Assembly: GCF_900167455.1 (NCBI RefSeq)
Contig: NZ_FUWJ01000001.1
Span: forward strand, 496,001-560,000
From: Enhydrobacter aerosaccus
GTDB taxonomy: Bacteria; Pseudomonadota; Alphaproteobacteria; Reyranellales; Reyranellaceae
Direction of reading: 5' to 3'
Length of the DNA stretch: 64,000 nt
Part shown: one piece after another, positions 15,464-24,206 of the stretch
Layout of the letters: each line of letters starts with the position of its first letter
Position numbering within the stretch: the first letter of the stretch is position 1
The notes under the pieces: model-generated
Seen by the model: only the letters and a program-made list of their open reading frames with translations
The model's database searches: none
What the model was told of the DNA's origin: nothing
Made by a program: the position numbers and the translations under genes

Positions 15464-15882
15464 CCAATTGGCCTTAAAAGCCGCTTTTAGCAGTAGAGTC
15501 CAACAGGGCGAGTATCTTCTAAGGGGGACAAGAGAAACAGCTGCACCATTCAGCATCCGTTTGACCTCCGTATCATTGGTCTCAGGCTCGAGGAGCCCGG
15601 CACTCGCCGCCAACCCGAGTGATGCGCTCGAGGTTGATGTTCTTTTCGCGTTCATCTATATATGGGTATTGCGAAAATAGCAAGTTATTGATGGGTGGAT
15701 AATGTGGCGAGTTTATAGCGCCAGAAATCACAGCCGGCACGTCGCGGTATTGCGGTTAGCGCAGTTAGCGCTAGTGCGCTGGTCCGCATCGAACGCCGGA
15801 CATGGCTCGTCTGCGCTTTTGGGCATGCGTCGTGCCGGCAGGGAAGGGTAGGCTTTCCCCAACACCGTAAGGGAGGAGTGGA
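15464..15882. other. intergenic region with dispersed repeat
   Basis: 419 bases between the OmpA-like gene and the second deacylase. It is AT-rich to about 15730, then holds the 29-bp repeat at 15752-15780. The deacylase's AGGGAGGAG ribosome site lies at the end. No additional gene is supported. Confidence 0.5.
15752..15780 (+). repeat. 29-bp GTTAGCGC/GCGCTA repeat, copy 1
   Basis: It contains alternating AGCGC and GCGCT units that form small stem-loops (AGCGC-AGTTA-GCGCT). It matches 60315-60343 in inverse orientation at 27 of 29 positions. Confidence 0.65.
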
Positions 15883-17556
15883 ATGGCCTACGATCTCCTG
15901 ATCAAGAACGGCACCGTCGTCGACGGGACAGGGAAGAAGCGCTACCAGGCGGATATCGCCATCGCCAACGGCAGGATCGCTGCCATCGGCAAGGTGACGG
16001 AAGGGGCGACGCGCACCATCCAGGCCCATGGGCTGGTGGTGACGCCGGGCTTCGTCGATCCGCACACGCACTACGACGCGCAGATCTGCTGGGACGGCGC
16101 GGTGACGCCGTCGTCATGGCATGGCGTCACCTCGGTGGTGATGGGCAATTGCGGCGTCGGCATCGCGCCCTGCAAGCCCGAGACGCGCGAGATCGCCATG
16201 CGCGACCTGGTGAATGTCGAGGGCATTCCCTTCGATGTGCTGGACAAGGGCATCACCTGGGATTGGGAGACCTTCCCCGAGTTCATGGATGCGGCCGCCG
16301 CCCGCCGGCCGTCGCTCAACCTCGCCTTCATCGCGCCGCTGACCCCGTTTCGGCATTACGTGATGGGCGAGGCCTCGATGGAACGCGCCGCCACGGCCGA
16401 GGAGACGGCCCGCATCGCCGGCCTGATCGGCGAGGCGATGGATGCCGGCGCGCTCGGCTTTTCCTCGACCACGCTCAACCAGCACATGGGATTCGAGGGC
16501 AAGCCGCTCGCCTGCCGCAATGCCAGCCGCGAGGAGATGAAGGCCTATGCCAACGTCCTGAAGGCGCGTGGGAAGGGCGCGATCGAGATCGCGCTCACGC
16601 GCCAGGTCGGCGTGCTGGAGCAGGACCAGTGCGAACTGCTGGATTTCCTGCTCGACGAGAGCGGGCGGCCGGTCACCTTCATCGCCCTGTTCGATCGCGA
16701 CGACATCCCCGAGGCGGTGCGCGACACGCTGCGTCGCGCGGCGCCGATGATCGCCAAGGGCGCGCGGCCGCAGACCTCGCCGCTGCCGCTGACGCGCGAG
16801 GTCAACATGGACAATCCCTTTTCCTTCGCCGCCTTCCCGTCGTGGAAGCGCGTGTTCGCCGACACGTCGAAGGCGGCGCAGAAGACGGTCTATGCCGATC
16901 CGGCCTTCCGCAACGCCTTCCGCCACGACCTCAAGAACCCAACCGGCTTCAGCAACTGGGGCCGCATCGCGGTGCACACCGTCCACAATCCGGCGCTTAA
17001 GGGGCTCGAGGGCAAGTCGGTGGCGCAGATCGCGCAGGAGCAGGGCAAGGACGGCGTCGATGCCTTCCTCGACACGGTGCTGGCCGACAATCTCGACTGC
17101 GAGCTCACCATGGCGTCGTGGAACACGCGCGAGGACCGCATGCGCGAGCTCCTCAACAACAAGGCGATCCTGATGGCCCTGGGCGACGGCGGCGCCCATG
17201 TCGACATGCTGTGCGATGCCGGCTACCCGACCTACCTGCTCGGCACCTGGGTGCGCGAGAAGGAGGCGATCACGCTGGAGGAGGGCGTGCGCAAGCTCAC
17301 CTCCGATCCGGCCGATCTGTTCGGTCTCGCCGATCGCGGCCGCCTCGTCGAGGGTGCGCCGGCCGACGTGGCGATCTTCGATCCCGCCGCCATCGGCTCC
17401 AGCAATCACGGCGAGCGGCGCTACGACCTGCCGGGCGGCGCCAAGCGCATGGTGATGCCCTCGCGCGGCGTCGAATACACGATCGTCAACGGCGCCGTGA
17501 CCTGGGAGCAGGGCAAGCTCAACGAGGCGCGGGCGGGAGTAGTCTTGCGCGGGTAG
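15883..17556 (+). CDS. N-acyl-D-amino-acid deacylase / D-aminoacylase family amidohydrolase (copy 2)
   Basis: A 557-aa amidohydrolase with start ATG 15883 behind AGGGAGGAG. It shares with copy 1 (5308-7026) the N-terminus MAYDLLI.NGTVVDG, the metal motif (here DPHTHYDAQ), MGNCGV.IAPCKP, GALGFSS and the C-terminal LPGGAKR/NGAV strands, but the middle differs, so the substrates probably differ too. LGDGGAHVDM replaces FSDSGAHV of copy 1. Nitroreductase and LLM monooxygenase genes follow on the same strand within 730 bases and may be co-transcribed. Confidence 0.9.
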   Translation: MAYDLLIKNGTVVDGTGKKRYQADIAIANGRIAAIGKVTEGATRTIQAHGLVVTPGFVDPHTHYDAQICWDGAVTPSSWHGVTSVVMGNCGVGIAPCKPETREIAMRDLVNVEGIPFDVLDKGITWDWETFPEFMDAAAARRPSLNLAFIAPLTPFRHYVMGEASMERAATAEETARIAGLIGEAMDAGALGFSSTTLNQHMGFEGKPLACRNASREEMKAYANVLKARGKGAIEIALTRQVGVLEQDQCELLDFLLDESGRPVTFIALFDRDDIPEAVRDTLRRAAPMIAKGARPQTSPLPLTREVNMDNPFSFAAFPSWKRVFADTSKAAQKTVYADPAFRNAFRHDLKNPTGFSNWGRIAVHTVHNPALKGLEGKSVAQIAQEQGKDGVDAFLDTVLADNLDCELTMASWNTREDRMRELLNNKAILMALGDGGAHVDMLCDAGYPTYLLGTWVREKEAITLEEGVRKLTSDPADLFGLADRGRLVEGAPADVAIFDPAAIGSSNHGERRYDLPGGAKRMVMPSRGVEYTIVNGAVTWEQGKLNEARAGVVLRG

Positions 17557-17566
17557 GAGTCTTGGC

Positions 17567-17590
17567 GGACTGCGGGCCTCTGGCCCGCTC
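17567..17590. repeat. short palindromic repeat GGAC.GCGGGCCTC.GGCCCGCTC
   Basis: This hairpin (GCGGGCC-TCT-GGCCCGC) is nearly identical to the left arm of the element at 23811-23882 (22 of 24 bases). It sits in the gap between the deacylase and nitroreductase genes and could attenuate read-through. Confidence 0.5.
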
Positions 17591-17636
17591 GCGATCATGA
17601 CGCGGTCCTGGAAGGCGATCGCCGTAGGAGAAGTGG

Positions 17637-18269
17637 ATGCCGGACCTGTTCGAGATCATGGAATCGTGCCGCGCCATGCGGCGGCTGAAGCCCGACCCGG
17701 TGCCGGACGCGCTGATCCAGCGCATCCTGCAGGCCGGCACGTGCGCGCCGAGCGGCGGCAACACGCAGAAATGGCGCTTCCTCGTCATCAAGGACCGCAA
17801 GATCAAGGAAGGGGTGCAGGTCTGGTACAAGCGCGCCTTCGACGAATGGATCGGGCCGCGCTATCGCACCAGTGAGCCGCCGCCGGGCGTGAGCAAGGAG
17901 CGCTATCTGCGCCAGCTCGAGGCCGTGTCCTATCTCACCGATCATTTCCACGAGGCGCCGGTCTGGATCGTCGCCTGCCTGGTGGACGATCCCCATCCCG
18001 GTCGCGCCTCCGGCGCCTCGATCTATCCGGCGGTGCAGAACATGCTGCTGGCGGCGCGCGCCCTCGGGCTCGGCGCCACGCTGACGACGCGCCATCTCTT
18101 CTACGAGAAGGAAGCGGAGGCGGCGCTCGGTCTGCCACCCGGCGTGCAGTCCTATGCCATCCTTCCGATCGGCTATCCGATGGGCAAGTTCGGGCCGGTC
18201 AAGCGCGCGGCGCTGGAGGCGGTCGTCTATCAGGATCGCTGGGGCGAGCCGTATCGCGGCGGGACGTGA
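17637..18269 (+). CDS. nitroreductase family protein
   Basis: A 210-aa FMN-dependent NAD(P)H oxidoreductase. ATG 17637 follows TAGGAG. The FMN-binding N-terminus MESCRAMRRLKPDPVPDALIQRILQAGTCAPSGGNTQKWRF (RAMRRL and APSGGN.Q.W) is diagnostic. The C-terminal part has SIYPAVQNMLLAARALGLGATLT (second FMN segment) and the IGYPMGKFGP loop. The protein is likely a cytoplasmic dimer that reduces nitro or quinone compounds. The next gene, 13 bases on, encodes a luciferase-like monooxygenase, so it could supply reduced flavin. That pairing is inference. Confidence 0.92.
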   Translation: MPDLFEIMESCRAMRRLKPDPVPDALIQRILQAGTCAPSGGNTQKWRFLVIKDRKIKEGVQVWYKRAFDEWIGPRYRTSEPPPGVSKERYLRQLEAVSYLTDHFHEAPVWIVACLVDDPHPGRASGASIYPAVQNMLLAARALGLGATLTTRHLFYEKEAEAALGLPPGVQSYAILPIGYPMGKFGPVKRAALEAVVYQDRWGEPYRGGT

Positions 18270-18282
18270 CGGAGAACCGGCG

Positions 18283-19284
18283 ATGAAGCTCGGTCTCTAC
18301 ATGGCGACGCAATGGCGGCAAGGTGCGGATCTCGGGCCCGAGCTCGCCAACCTGATCGAGCAGACGCGGGTCGCCCGGGCAAGCGGGCTCGCCTCGCTGA
18401 TGGTGGGCCAGCACTTCGTGTCGAGCCCGCTGCAGATGTTCCAGGCCATGCCGTTGCTGGCACGGCTGGCGGCCGAGGCCGACGGCATGATGCTGGGGCC
18501 GGGCCTGTTGCTGCTGCCGCTGCTCAATCCGGTGATCGTCGCCGAGGAGACGGCGACGCTCGACTGGCTGACCGGCGGCAATGCCGTGATCGGGTTGGGC
18601 CTGGGCTATCGCCAGGAGGAGTTCGATTCGATCGGCGTTCCCTTCAAGGAGCGCGTGCCGCGCTTCATCGAGGGCGTCGAGGTGATCCGCAAGTTGTGGC
18701 GCGACGACGTCGTCGAGTATCAGGGCCAGTTCCATCGGATCAGCGGTGTGCAGGCGAGCCTCAAGCCGAAACGGCCGGGCGGTCCGCCGATCTGGATGGC
18801 GGGCGATGTCGAGGTGGCGGTGAAGCGCGCCGCCCGTCTCGCCGATGCCTGGATGCCCTCGCCGATGGTGACAGAGGAGGAGGTCGGCCGGCTCGGCCAC
18901 CTGTTCCGCGATCGGCGAGCGGCCCTCGACCTGCCGGCGGCGACCGAGTTCCCGGTCATCCGCGAATGCCATGTCGGAAGCGGCACGGGAAATGCGCTCG
19001 ACGAGGTGCGCGAGCCGCTCGCCTTCAAGTACGAGGCCTATGCGAGCTGGGGCGGCGACTCGGGCTTCGTGCCGGCGGCCGGCATCCGCGGCGACTTCGA
19101 CGCCTTCGCCCGCCAGCGATTCATCATCGGCTCCGAGAGCGAGGTGGTCGACCGGATCGGCCGCTTCGGCGAGCGCACCGGCGCCAACCACCTGCTGCTG
19201 CGCGTGCAATGGCCCGGCCTCGATCAGAAGACGGCCGTGCGCACGCTGGAGCGGCTGGGCCGCGTCGTCGAGCAGGTGAGGTAA
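18283..19284 (+). CDS. LLM class flavin-dependent oxidoreductase
   Basis: A 333-aa luciferase-like monooxygenase starting at ATG 18283 (MKLGLYMATQWRQGAD), preceded by GGAGAACCGG. Family elements visible are VARASGLASLMVGQHFVSSPLQM, LDWLTGGNAVIGLGLGYRQEEFDSIGV and PIWMAGDVEVAVKRAARLADAWMPSP. It lies 13 bases after the nitroreductase stop and is certainly co-transcribed with it, giving a plausible two-component monooxygenase. The 1742-2974 paralogue belongs to a different subgroup (longer, different N-terminus). Substrate unknown. Confidence 0.92.
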   Translation: MKLGLYMATQWRQGADLGPELANLIEQTRVARASGLASLMVGQHFVSSPLQMFQAMPLLARLAAEADGMMLGPGLLLLPLLNPVIVAEETATLDWLTGGNAVIGLGLGYRQEEFDSIGVPFKERVPRFIEGVEVIRKLWRDDVVEYQGQFHRISGVQASLKPKRPGGPPIWMAGDVEVAVKRAARLADAWMPSPMVTEEEVGRLGHLFRDRRAALDLPAATEFPVIRECHVGSGTGNALDEVREPLAFKYEAYASWGGDSGFVPAAGIRGDFDAFARQRFIIGSESEVVDRIGRFGERTGANHLLLRVQWPGLDQKTAVRTLERLGRVVEQVR

Positions 19285-19290
19285 CCTGCG

Positions 19291-19845
19291 TCAGCGATGT
19301 GGGCGGATGTCGTTGTTGACCCTGCGGTCGCCGGCCGACCAGCGCTTCAGCGAGTCGTGCGCGGTCGCGAGCTGGTGGGCGTTGATCGCGTCGACATCGG
19401 GGGCGTCGGCGGTGAACTCGACCAGCAGCCCGTCCGGGTCCTCGACATAGATCGAGCGACAATAGCCGTGGTCGCGCACGGTGACAGCGAGGCCGGCGGC
19501 GTCGAGGCGGCGCTGGATCTCGTACTGACCGGCCTCGGTGACGGCGAGCGCGATATGGACGAACAGCGGCTGGCGCTTGGCCTTGTAGGCGGCTGCGACC
19601 TCGGGATCGGCGAACTCGAAGAAGGCCAGCGCGCCGCCATCGGCGATGCCATAGAAGGTGTGGCTGTAGCAGAGCTTGCGGCCGGGAAAATCCGGGAACT
19701 CGCCTTCCTCGATCCAGGTCGCGAGCAGCGGCAGGCCGATGATGTCCTCGTAGAAGTGCCGCGTGCGTTCCTGGTTGGTGCAGACATAGGCGTTGTGATG
19801 GAGCCGAAGCGGCAGGGCGTCGGTGCGGGCTGGCGTCGTCGTCAC
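19291..19845 (-). CDS. VOC family (glyoxalase/dioxygenase fold) protein
   Basis: A 184-aa vicinal-oxygen-chelate protein. GTG 19845 is preceded by AGGAGG, which decides the start. Two beta-alpha-beta-beta-beta modules are visible: LRLHHNAYVCTNQERTRHFYEDIIGLPLL (first metal His in HHNA), and VHIALAV...YCRSIYVEDPDGLLVEFTAD with the final metal Glu in VEF. This fits a glyoxalase- or ring-cleavage-type enzyme. It is tail-to-tail with the LLM gene (6 bases apart). The specific substrate cannot be read. Confidence 0.88.
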   Translation of the reverse strand: MTTTPARTDALPLRLHHNAYVCTNQERTRHFYEDIIGLPLLATWIEEGEFPDFPGRKLCYSHTFYGIADGGALAFFEFADPEVAAAYKAKRQPLFVHIALAVTEAGQYEIQRRLDAAGLAVTVRDHGYCRSIYVEDPDGLLVEFTADAPDVDAINAHQLATAHDSLKRWSAGDRRVNNDIRPHR

Positions 19846-19932
19846 GTCCGTGTCCTCCTGTTCGTTCTCGTTGTGCCGGCCGATGATAGCGGAACGGCCG
19901 GCATCGGACAGTCCCGCCGAACAGTCCCGTCC

Positions 19933-21504
19933 TCAGCGGCCGGCGGGGCCGCGCTTCAGTTCGTCGGCCATCTTCTCGGCGATCATCACCGTGGTGAGAT
20001 GCGTGTTGGCCCGCACCACCGTCGGCATGATTGAGGCGTCGATCACGCGCAGGCCGGTGCAGCCGATCACGCGGCAATCCGGATCGACCACCGCGCGCGG
20101 ATCGGTGGCGGCGCCCATGCGGCAGGTGCCGCTGGCATGCTGGGCATCGGAGCATTCGGCGAACATCCAGTCGTCCAGCTCGGCGCGGCTGAACGGCTCT
20201 TCGATCGAGCGGCCGCTGCTGCCGTATTCGACACGGCTAGCGATCGCCTGCACCGCCGGATGGAGCGCGATGTCGCGCAGGCGCTGGACGCCGTCGCGCA
20301 TGCGCACGAGGTCGCTCTCGCTCGACAGCATGCGCTCCTCGACCTGCGGGTCGATGGCGGGATCGCGGGTGGTGATGCGCACCGTGCCCTCGCTGAAGGC
20401 CTGAAACACCGAGACCGCCAGCCGCGCCCGCGCCGTGCCGCCATCCTCGGCGGGGCGCAGGTTGCCGGCGATCATGATCATGTCGTTCACCCCGGCGCCG
20501 GCGAGATGAGAGGAATAGCGCACGCAGCAGTTGGTGTGGCGGTGCATCAGCGTGCTGACCTGTGCGCCCTCGCGCAGGTCGAGCAGCAGGCTGAGGATGG
20601 GATGGTCGAGCAGGTGCTCGCCGACCGGCCGGTCCGCCATCACCGGGATGCCGAGCGTCTCCAGCACGGCGCGCGGGCCGATGCCGGACCGCTGCAGCAC
20701 CGCCGGCGAATGGATGGCGCCGGCGCACAGCAGCACCTCGCGCCGCGCCCGCACGTTCTGCGGGGCGCCGCCGGCGACGCGCACCGCGACGCCGTTGGCA
20801 TGGGCGCGGTTGCCTTCGAAGGTCAGCGTGTCGACGATGGCATGGCCGACCACGGTGAGGTTGGCGCGGCCGCGGGCTGGCTCCAGGTAGCCGTCGTTGG
20901 TCGAGATGCGCAGCCCGGCGCGGCTGTTGATGGCATAGGGCGATGCGCCGCTGCCGGTCGGCGCGTTGTGGTCGGGGCACCAGCCGTAGCCGAGGCCGAG
21001 CGCGGCCTCGCGCACGGCGCGGTCGGCATGGCCCCAGGCCTCGATCGGGGCGCGATAGACCGGGATCGGGCCGTCGCTGCCGTGCCAGGGGGCGTCGCCA
21101 AAGTTCACGTCGGCCTCGAGCTTGCGGAAGTAGGGCAGCACGGCGTCCCAGTCCCAGCCGGCGGCGCCGTCGGCGACCCAGTCGGCGAAATCCTCCGGGA
21201 TGCCGCGGATGGCGATCTGGCCGTTGATGGTCGAGCTGCCGCCGATGGCGCGGCCACGCCACAGCAGCTTGGGCTCCTGCCGCTCGGTGCGGCGGGCCAG
21301 CAGCCTGGGATAGCGGTAGTTATCGTCGCCGATGGCGCGCAGCGGATTGGGGATGCGGATATGCTCGGGCGTGTCGGCGGTGCGGAAGTCGCGCCCGGCC
21401 TCCAGCAGCAGCACGCGGAGGGCCGGATCCTCGCTCAATCGCGCGGCCAGTACCGCTCCCGCGGAACCGCCGCCGATGATGATGTAATCGTACTCGTTGT
21501 CCAT
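19933..21504 (-). CDS. GMC family FAD oxidoreductase (choline dehydrogenase-like)
   Basis: A 523-aa FAD-linked alcohol dehydrogenase. ATG 21504 begins MDNEYDYIIIGGGSAGAVLAARL, with the dinucleotide motif GGGSAG at 11-16. The GMC signatures GRAIGGSSTINGQIAIRG and GAIHSPAVLQRSGIG (PROSITE-like GMC 1 and 2), and the C-terminal SDAQHASGTCRMG with the catalytic His plus ANTHLTTVMIAEKMAD, are all present. It oxidises a primary alcohol, passing electrons to the respiratory chain or oxygen. It is divergent from an M20 hydrolase gene with 78 bases between starts. Confidence 0.93.
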   Translation of the reverse strand: MDNEYDYIIIGGGSAGAVLAARLSEDPALRVLLLEAGRDFRTADTPEHIRIPNPLRAIGDDNYRYPRLLARRTERQEPKLLWRGRAIGGSSTINGQIAIRGIPEDFADWVADGAAGWDWDAVLPYFRKLEADVNFGDAPWHGSDGPIPVYRAPIEAWGHADRAVREAALGLGYGWCPDHNAPTGSGASPYAINSRAGLRISTNDGYLEPARGRANLTVVGHAIVDTLTFEGNRAHANGVAVRVAGGAPQNVRARREVLLCAGAIHSPAVLQRSGIGPRAVLETLGIPVMADRPVGEHLLDHPILSLLLDLREGAQVSTLMHRHTNCCVRYSSHLAGAGVNDMIMIAGNLRPAEDGGTARARLAVSVFQAFSEGTVRITTRDPAIDPQVEERMLSSESDLVRMRDGVQRLRDIALHPAVQAIASRVEYGSSGRSIEEPFSRAELDDWMFAECSDAQHASGTCRMGAATDPRAVVDPDCRVIGCTGLRVIDASIMPTVVRANTHLTTVMIAEKMADELKRGPAGR

Positions 21505-21582
21505 GACCCGTCCTTGGTGGCACGCTTCTTGGTTAGAGAAGCATCGTTTCGGACGATGCAGCAAGCGACAGGAGTACCGCGC

Positions 21583-22824
21583 GTGGTCACCAATGCCCTG
21601 GAAGTCAATCCGCAACGCCTGTGGGACAGCCTCGAACGCTCGGCCGAGATCGGGCGCTTCCGCGATGTCGGGCTGCGCCGGCTGGCGCTCTCGACCGAGG
21701 ACAAGATCATGCGCGACCAGTTCGTCGACTGGGCCCAGGCGGCGGGCTGTACCGTCGACATCGACCGGCTGGGCAACATTTTCGCCCGTCGTCCCGGTAC
21801 CGATCCGTCGCTGCCGCCGGTCGCCATCGGCAGCCATCTCGACACCCAGATCTGCGGCGGCCGCTATGACGGCATCCTCGGCGTGATGTGCGGGCTGGAA
21901 GTCGTGCGCACGCTGAACGACCGCGGCATCGCGACCAGGCGCGGCATCGAAGTGATCTGCTGGACCAATGAGGAAGGGGCGCGCTTCAGCCCGCCGATGA
22001 TGGGCTCGATGGCCTTCGCCAAGGCGCTCACGGTCGGCAGCGTGCTCGCCACCAAGGACGACGACGGCATCACCGTCGAGCGGGCGCTGGACGAAATCGG
22101 TTATGCCGGGGCGCTGCCGGTCGGCGAGCGGGCGTTCGACTGCTATCTCGAACTGCATATCGAGCAGGCGCCGGTGCTCGACAAGGAAGGCTGCGACGTC
22201 GGTATCGTGATCGGCGGCTACAAGACCCAGGCGCTGCGTCTCACCCTCCACGGTGATACCGGCCATGCCGGCGGCACGCCGATGGCGATGCGGCGCAACG
22301 CGCTGGTCGGCGCGGGCTATGTCATTGCCGCCGTCAACGACATCGGCCTCGCCTTCGCGGCCGAGGAGGCGCGCACCACGACGACGCGCATCGAGAGCTT
22401 TCCCAACCTGCCCGGCACCTATGCCGAGACGGTCAAGCTCACCATCGACTTCCGCCATATCGATCCCAAGCGCTTCGACGTCATGCGCCAGGAAGTCGAT
22501 GCCGCCATCGCCGCCTCGGCGAAGAAGGCCAATGTCGAGATCGAGGTGGCCGAGGGCTGGAGCTGGGGCACCGACCTGTTCGCACCCGAGTGCATCGCGC
22601 TCCTGAAGGACACGGCGGCGGAGCTCGGCATGCCGTATCGCGAGATGCGCAGCCAGGCCGGTCATGACGCCTATGCGATGGCGACGCTGACGCCGACGGC
22701 GATGATCTTCACGCCCTGCCACGACGGCATCAGCCACAACGTCAACGAGGCGATCGAACTCACCCGCTCGGTGCCCGGCGCCAACCTGCTGCTGAACGCC
22801 GCCGTCGCGCGGGCCAACCGGTAG
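21583..22824 (+). CDS. M20 family Zn-dependent hydrolase (N-carbamoyl-L-amino acid/allantoate hydrolase-like)
   Basis: A 413-aa dinuclear-zinc amidohydrolase. GTG 21583 lies 8 bases after ACAGGAG and gives MVTNALEVNPQRLWDSL, the normal family start; an ATG at 21556 is less well placed. Metal ligands are His85 (SHLDT), Asp96 (GGRYDG), Glu131 (NEEGARF), His192 (ELHIEQ) and the C-terminal His in ISHNVNE. This set defines the beta-ureidopropionase/allantoate amidohydrolase/N-carbamoylase group (COG0624 branch). It probably releases amino acids or ureido products in the cytoplasm. It shares a control region with the divergent GMC gene. Confidence 0.93.
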   Translation: MVTNALEVNPQRLWDSLERSAEIGRFRDVGLRRLALSTEDKIMRDQFVDWAQAAGCTVDIDRLGNIFARRPGTDPSLPPVAIGSHLDTQICGGRYDGILGVMCGLEVVRTLNDRGIATRRGIEVICWTNEEGARFSPPMMGSMAFAKALTVGSVLATKDDDGITVERALDEIGYAGALPVGERAFDCYLELHIEQAPVLDKEGCDVGIVIGGYKTQALRLTLHGDTGHAGGTPMAMRRNALVGAGYVIAAVNDIGLAFAAEEARTTTTRIESFPNLPGTYAETVKLTIDFRHIDPKRFDVMRQEVDAAIAASAKKANVEIEVAEGWSWGTDLFAPECIALLKDTAAELGMPYREMRSQAGHDAYAMATLTPTAMIFTPCHDGISHNVNEAIELTRSVPGANLLLNAAVARANR

Positions 22825-22884
22825 GCGATCTTTCGAGAGAGCGCTTCATCCATACGCCGACAGGGAGCGCTTGATCCATACAAG

Positions 22885-22955
22885 GTGTCATCCCGAGCAA
22901 GCGAGGGATCCCTCGTCGAAGCGCGGAGGTTACTCCGCGCGACTCGGCATGACAC
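22885..22955. repeat. palindromic repeat, GTGTCAT/ATGACAC ends, copy 3
   Basis: This 71-bp element is bounded by GTGTCATCCCGAG and CTCGGCATGACAC (one mismatch), with an inner perfect hairpin GCGCGGAG-GTTA-CTCCGCGC at 22921-22940. It is placed between convergent genes (M20 hydrolase and PhyH), where it may also terminate transcription. Two near-identical 17-mers (GAGCGCTT.ATCCATAC) precede it at about 22840 and 22865. Confidence 0.6.
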
Positions 22956-22997
22956 AGACACAGACGGCAGACGCCGGGACGGCCTCGAACAGAGGTG

Positions 22998-23750
22998 CTA
23001 CCGCCGCCGCCGGAAGAAGGCCCACGGATCGCGCATGAAGGTCTCGCGGGCCTGGAGCTGGGTCGCAGGATCGGCAAGGGGACGGGCGGCACGGCGCTGG
23101 AAGATCATGTCGCGGCGGGCCGATGTCGTGTTGGCCGAGGTGCCGTGCGCGAGGAAGCAGTGCGCGACGATGACATCGCCCGGCATCAGCCGCGGCACCA
23201 CCATCGCGCCGCTGAGGAACAGCTTCTGGCCGCTGCGTTTGACCTCGCCCCAGTCGATTGCCGTATCGGTGGGCTGGTCGCCGAACAATTCGGCGAAGCG
23301 ATGGTGCGAGCCCGGCAGGACATGGAAGCCGCCCGCGCTATCGGACTCGATCGCCGTCAGCGCGACGCCGAGCAGCACGTTGAAGACGGCGAGCGAGGGC
23401 GCGCGGCCGCCATCGATATGGAAGTGTCGGCCGACGATGCCTGCGGTGCTGAAACCAGGCAGGGTCGAGGCAAGCTGCAGGCGGTCCGGCGAGGTGACCG
23501 AGTCGAGGATCTCGAGCGCCAGCGGATCGAGCACATCGTTTGCGAGCGCGACGAAGGCGGGATGATCGCTGTCGCGGATCTCGCGCCACAGTTCGTTCTT
23601 GCTGCGCTCCCAGCCGCCGTCGGGATGGACGGCGTTCAAGTGGCTAGCCGCATCCTGCGCGGCAACGAGATGCGGCGCATCGACGGCGCTACGTACGACC
23701 GTGTAGCCATCCTGGAAGAGCTCGCCCCAGTGCCGGTCAGTGAAGATCAT
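22998..23750 (-). CDS. phytanoyl-CoA dioxygenase (PhyH) family protein
   Basis: A 250-aa Fe(II)/2-oxoglutarate-dependent oxygenase. ATG 23750 (MIFTDRHWGELFQDGYTVVRSAV) matches the usual PhyH start; the frame reaches 23786 without better evidence. Iron ligands are His111-x-Asp113 in HFHIDGG and the distal His in VAHCFLAHGTSANTT; the 2-oxoglutarate-binding Arg lies in the SARRDMIFQRR segment. It hydroxylates an unknown small molecule in the cytoplasm. The gene stands alone, with repeat-rich gaps on both sides. Confidence 0.88.
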   Translation of the reverse strand: MIFTDRHWGELFQDGYTVVRSAVDAPHLVAAQDAASHLNAVHPDGGWERSKNELWREIRDSDHPAFVALANDVLDPLALEILDSVTSPDRLQLASTLPGFSTAGIVGRHFHIDGGRAPSLAVFNVLLGVALTAIESDSAGGFHVLPGSHHRFAELFGDQPTDTAIDWGEVKRSGQKLFLSGAMVVPRLMPGDVIVAHCFLAHGTSANTTSARRDMIFQRRAARPLADPATQLQARETFMRDPWAFFRRRR

Positions 23751-24206
23751 GCGTGGAGTCTCTGCCCACGACGGCTCACTGTCCACGGTCGCTCGCGGCT
23801 GGCCATGCCGGACCGCGGGCCTCCGGCCCGCTCTTCATGCCGATGCCGGCAAAGACCGAGAGCGGGCTGGAAGCCCGCGGTCCAGGAGGAGGCCGTTGGA
23901 GGCCGGAATCCGTGGTGATGGATAGGCAGGTGTAGAAGGAGAGACAACGATCCCATTGCCTCTGCGCTTCCACCATCACCCCCCGCCCTGAGGAGCACCG
24001 CGAAGCGATGCGTCCCGAAGGGTGGAATGGGCATCGTGCTTGTCGCTCATCCTTCGGGGCGGCGCTGCGCGCCTCCTTGGGGCGAAGGGCGGGCTGGAAG
24101 GGCGCGGCGCGGGGACAAGACGTTGGAGGCCGGAATCGGCCGCCGTGCAACGGTGGCTCTAGAAGGAGAGGCGACGATGATGTCGCCTCTCGCTCCACGT
24201 TGTGGG
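23751..24206. other. repeat-rich intergenic region
   Basis: 456 bases without a supported gene. It contains the inverted repeat 23811-23882 and two diverged copies of a segment that begins GTTGGAGGCCGGAATC (at about 23893 and 24122) and continues to a GAAGGAGAG sequence, roughly 55 bases each. The sequence looks like decayed small repeats. Confidence 0.6.
23811..23882. repeat. 72-bp inverted-repeat element
   Basis: The arms are 23811-23833 and 23860-23882: GACCGCGGGC(C/T)TCC(G/A)GCCCGCTC, 23 bp with two mismatches, around a 26-base centre. The left arm recurs at 17567-17590. It is a small non-coding palindromic element, probably repetitive in the genome. Confidence 0.6.
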
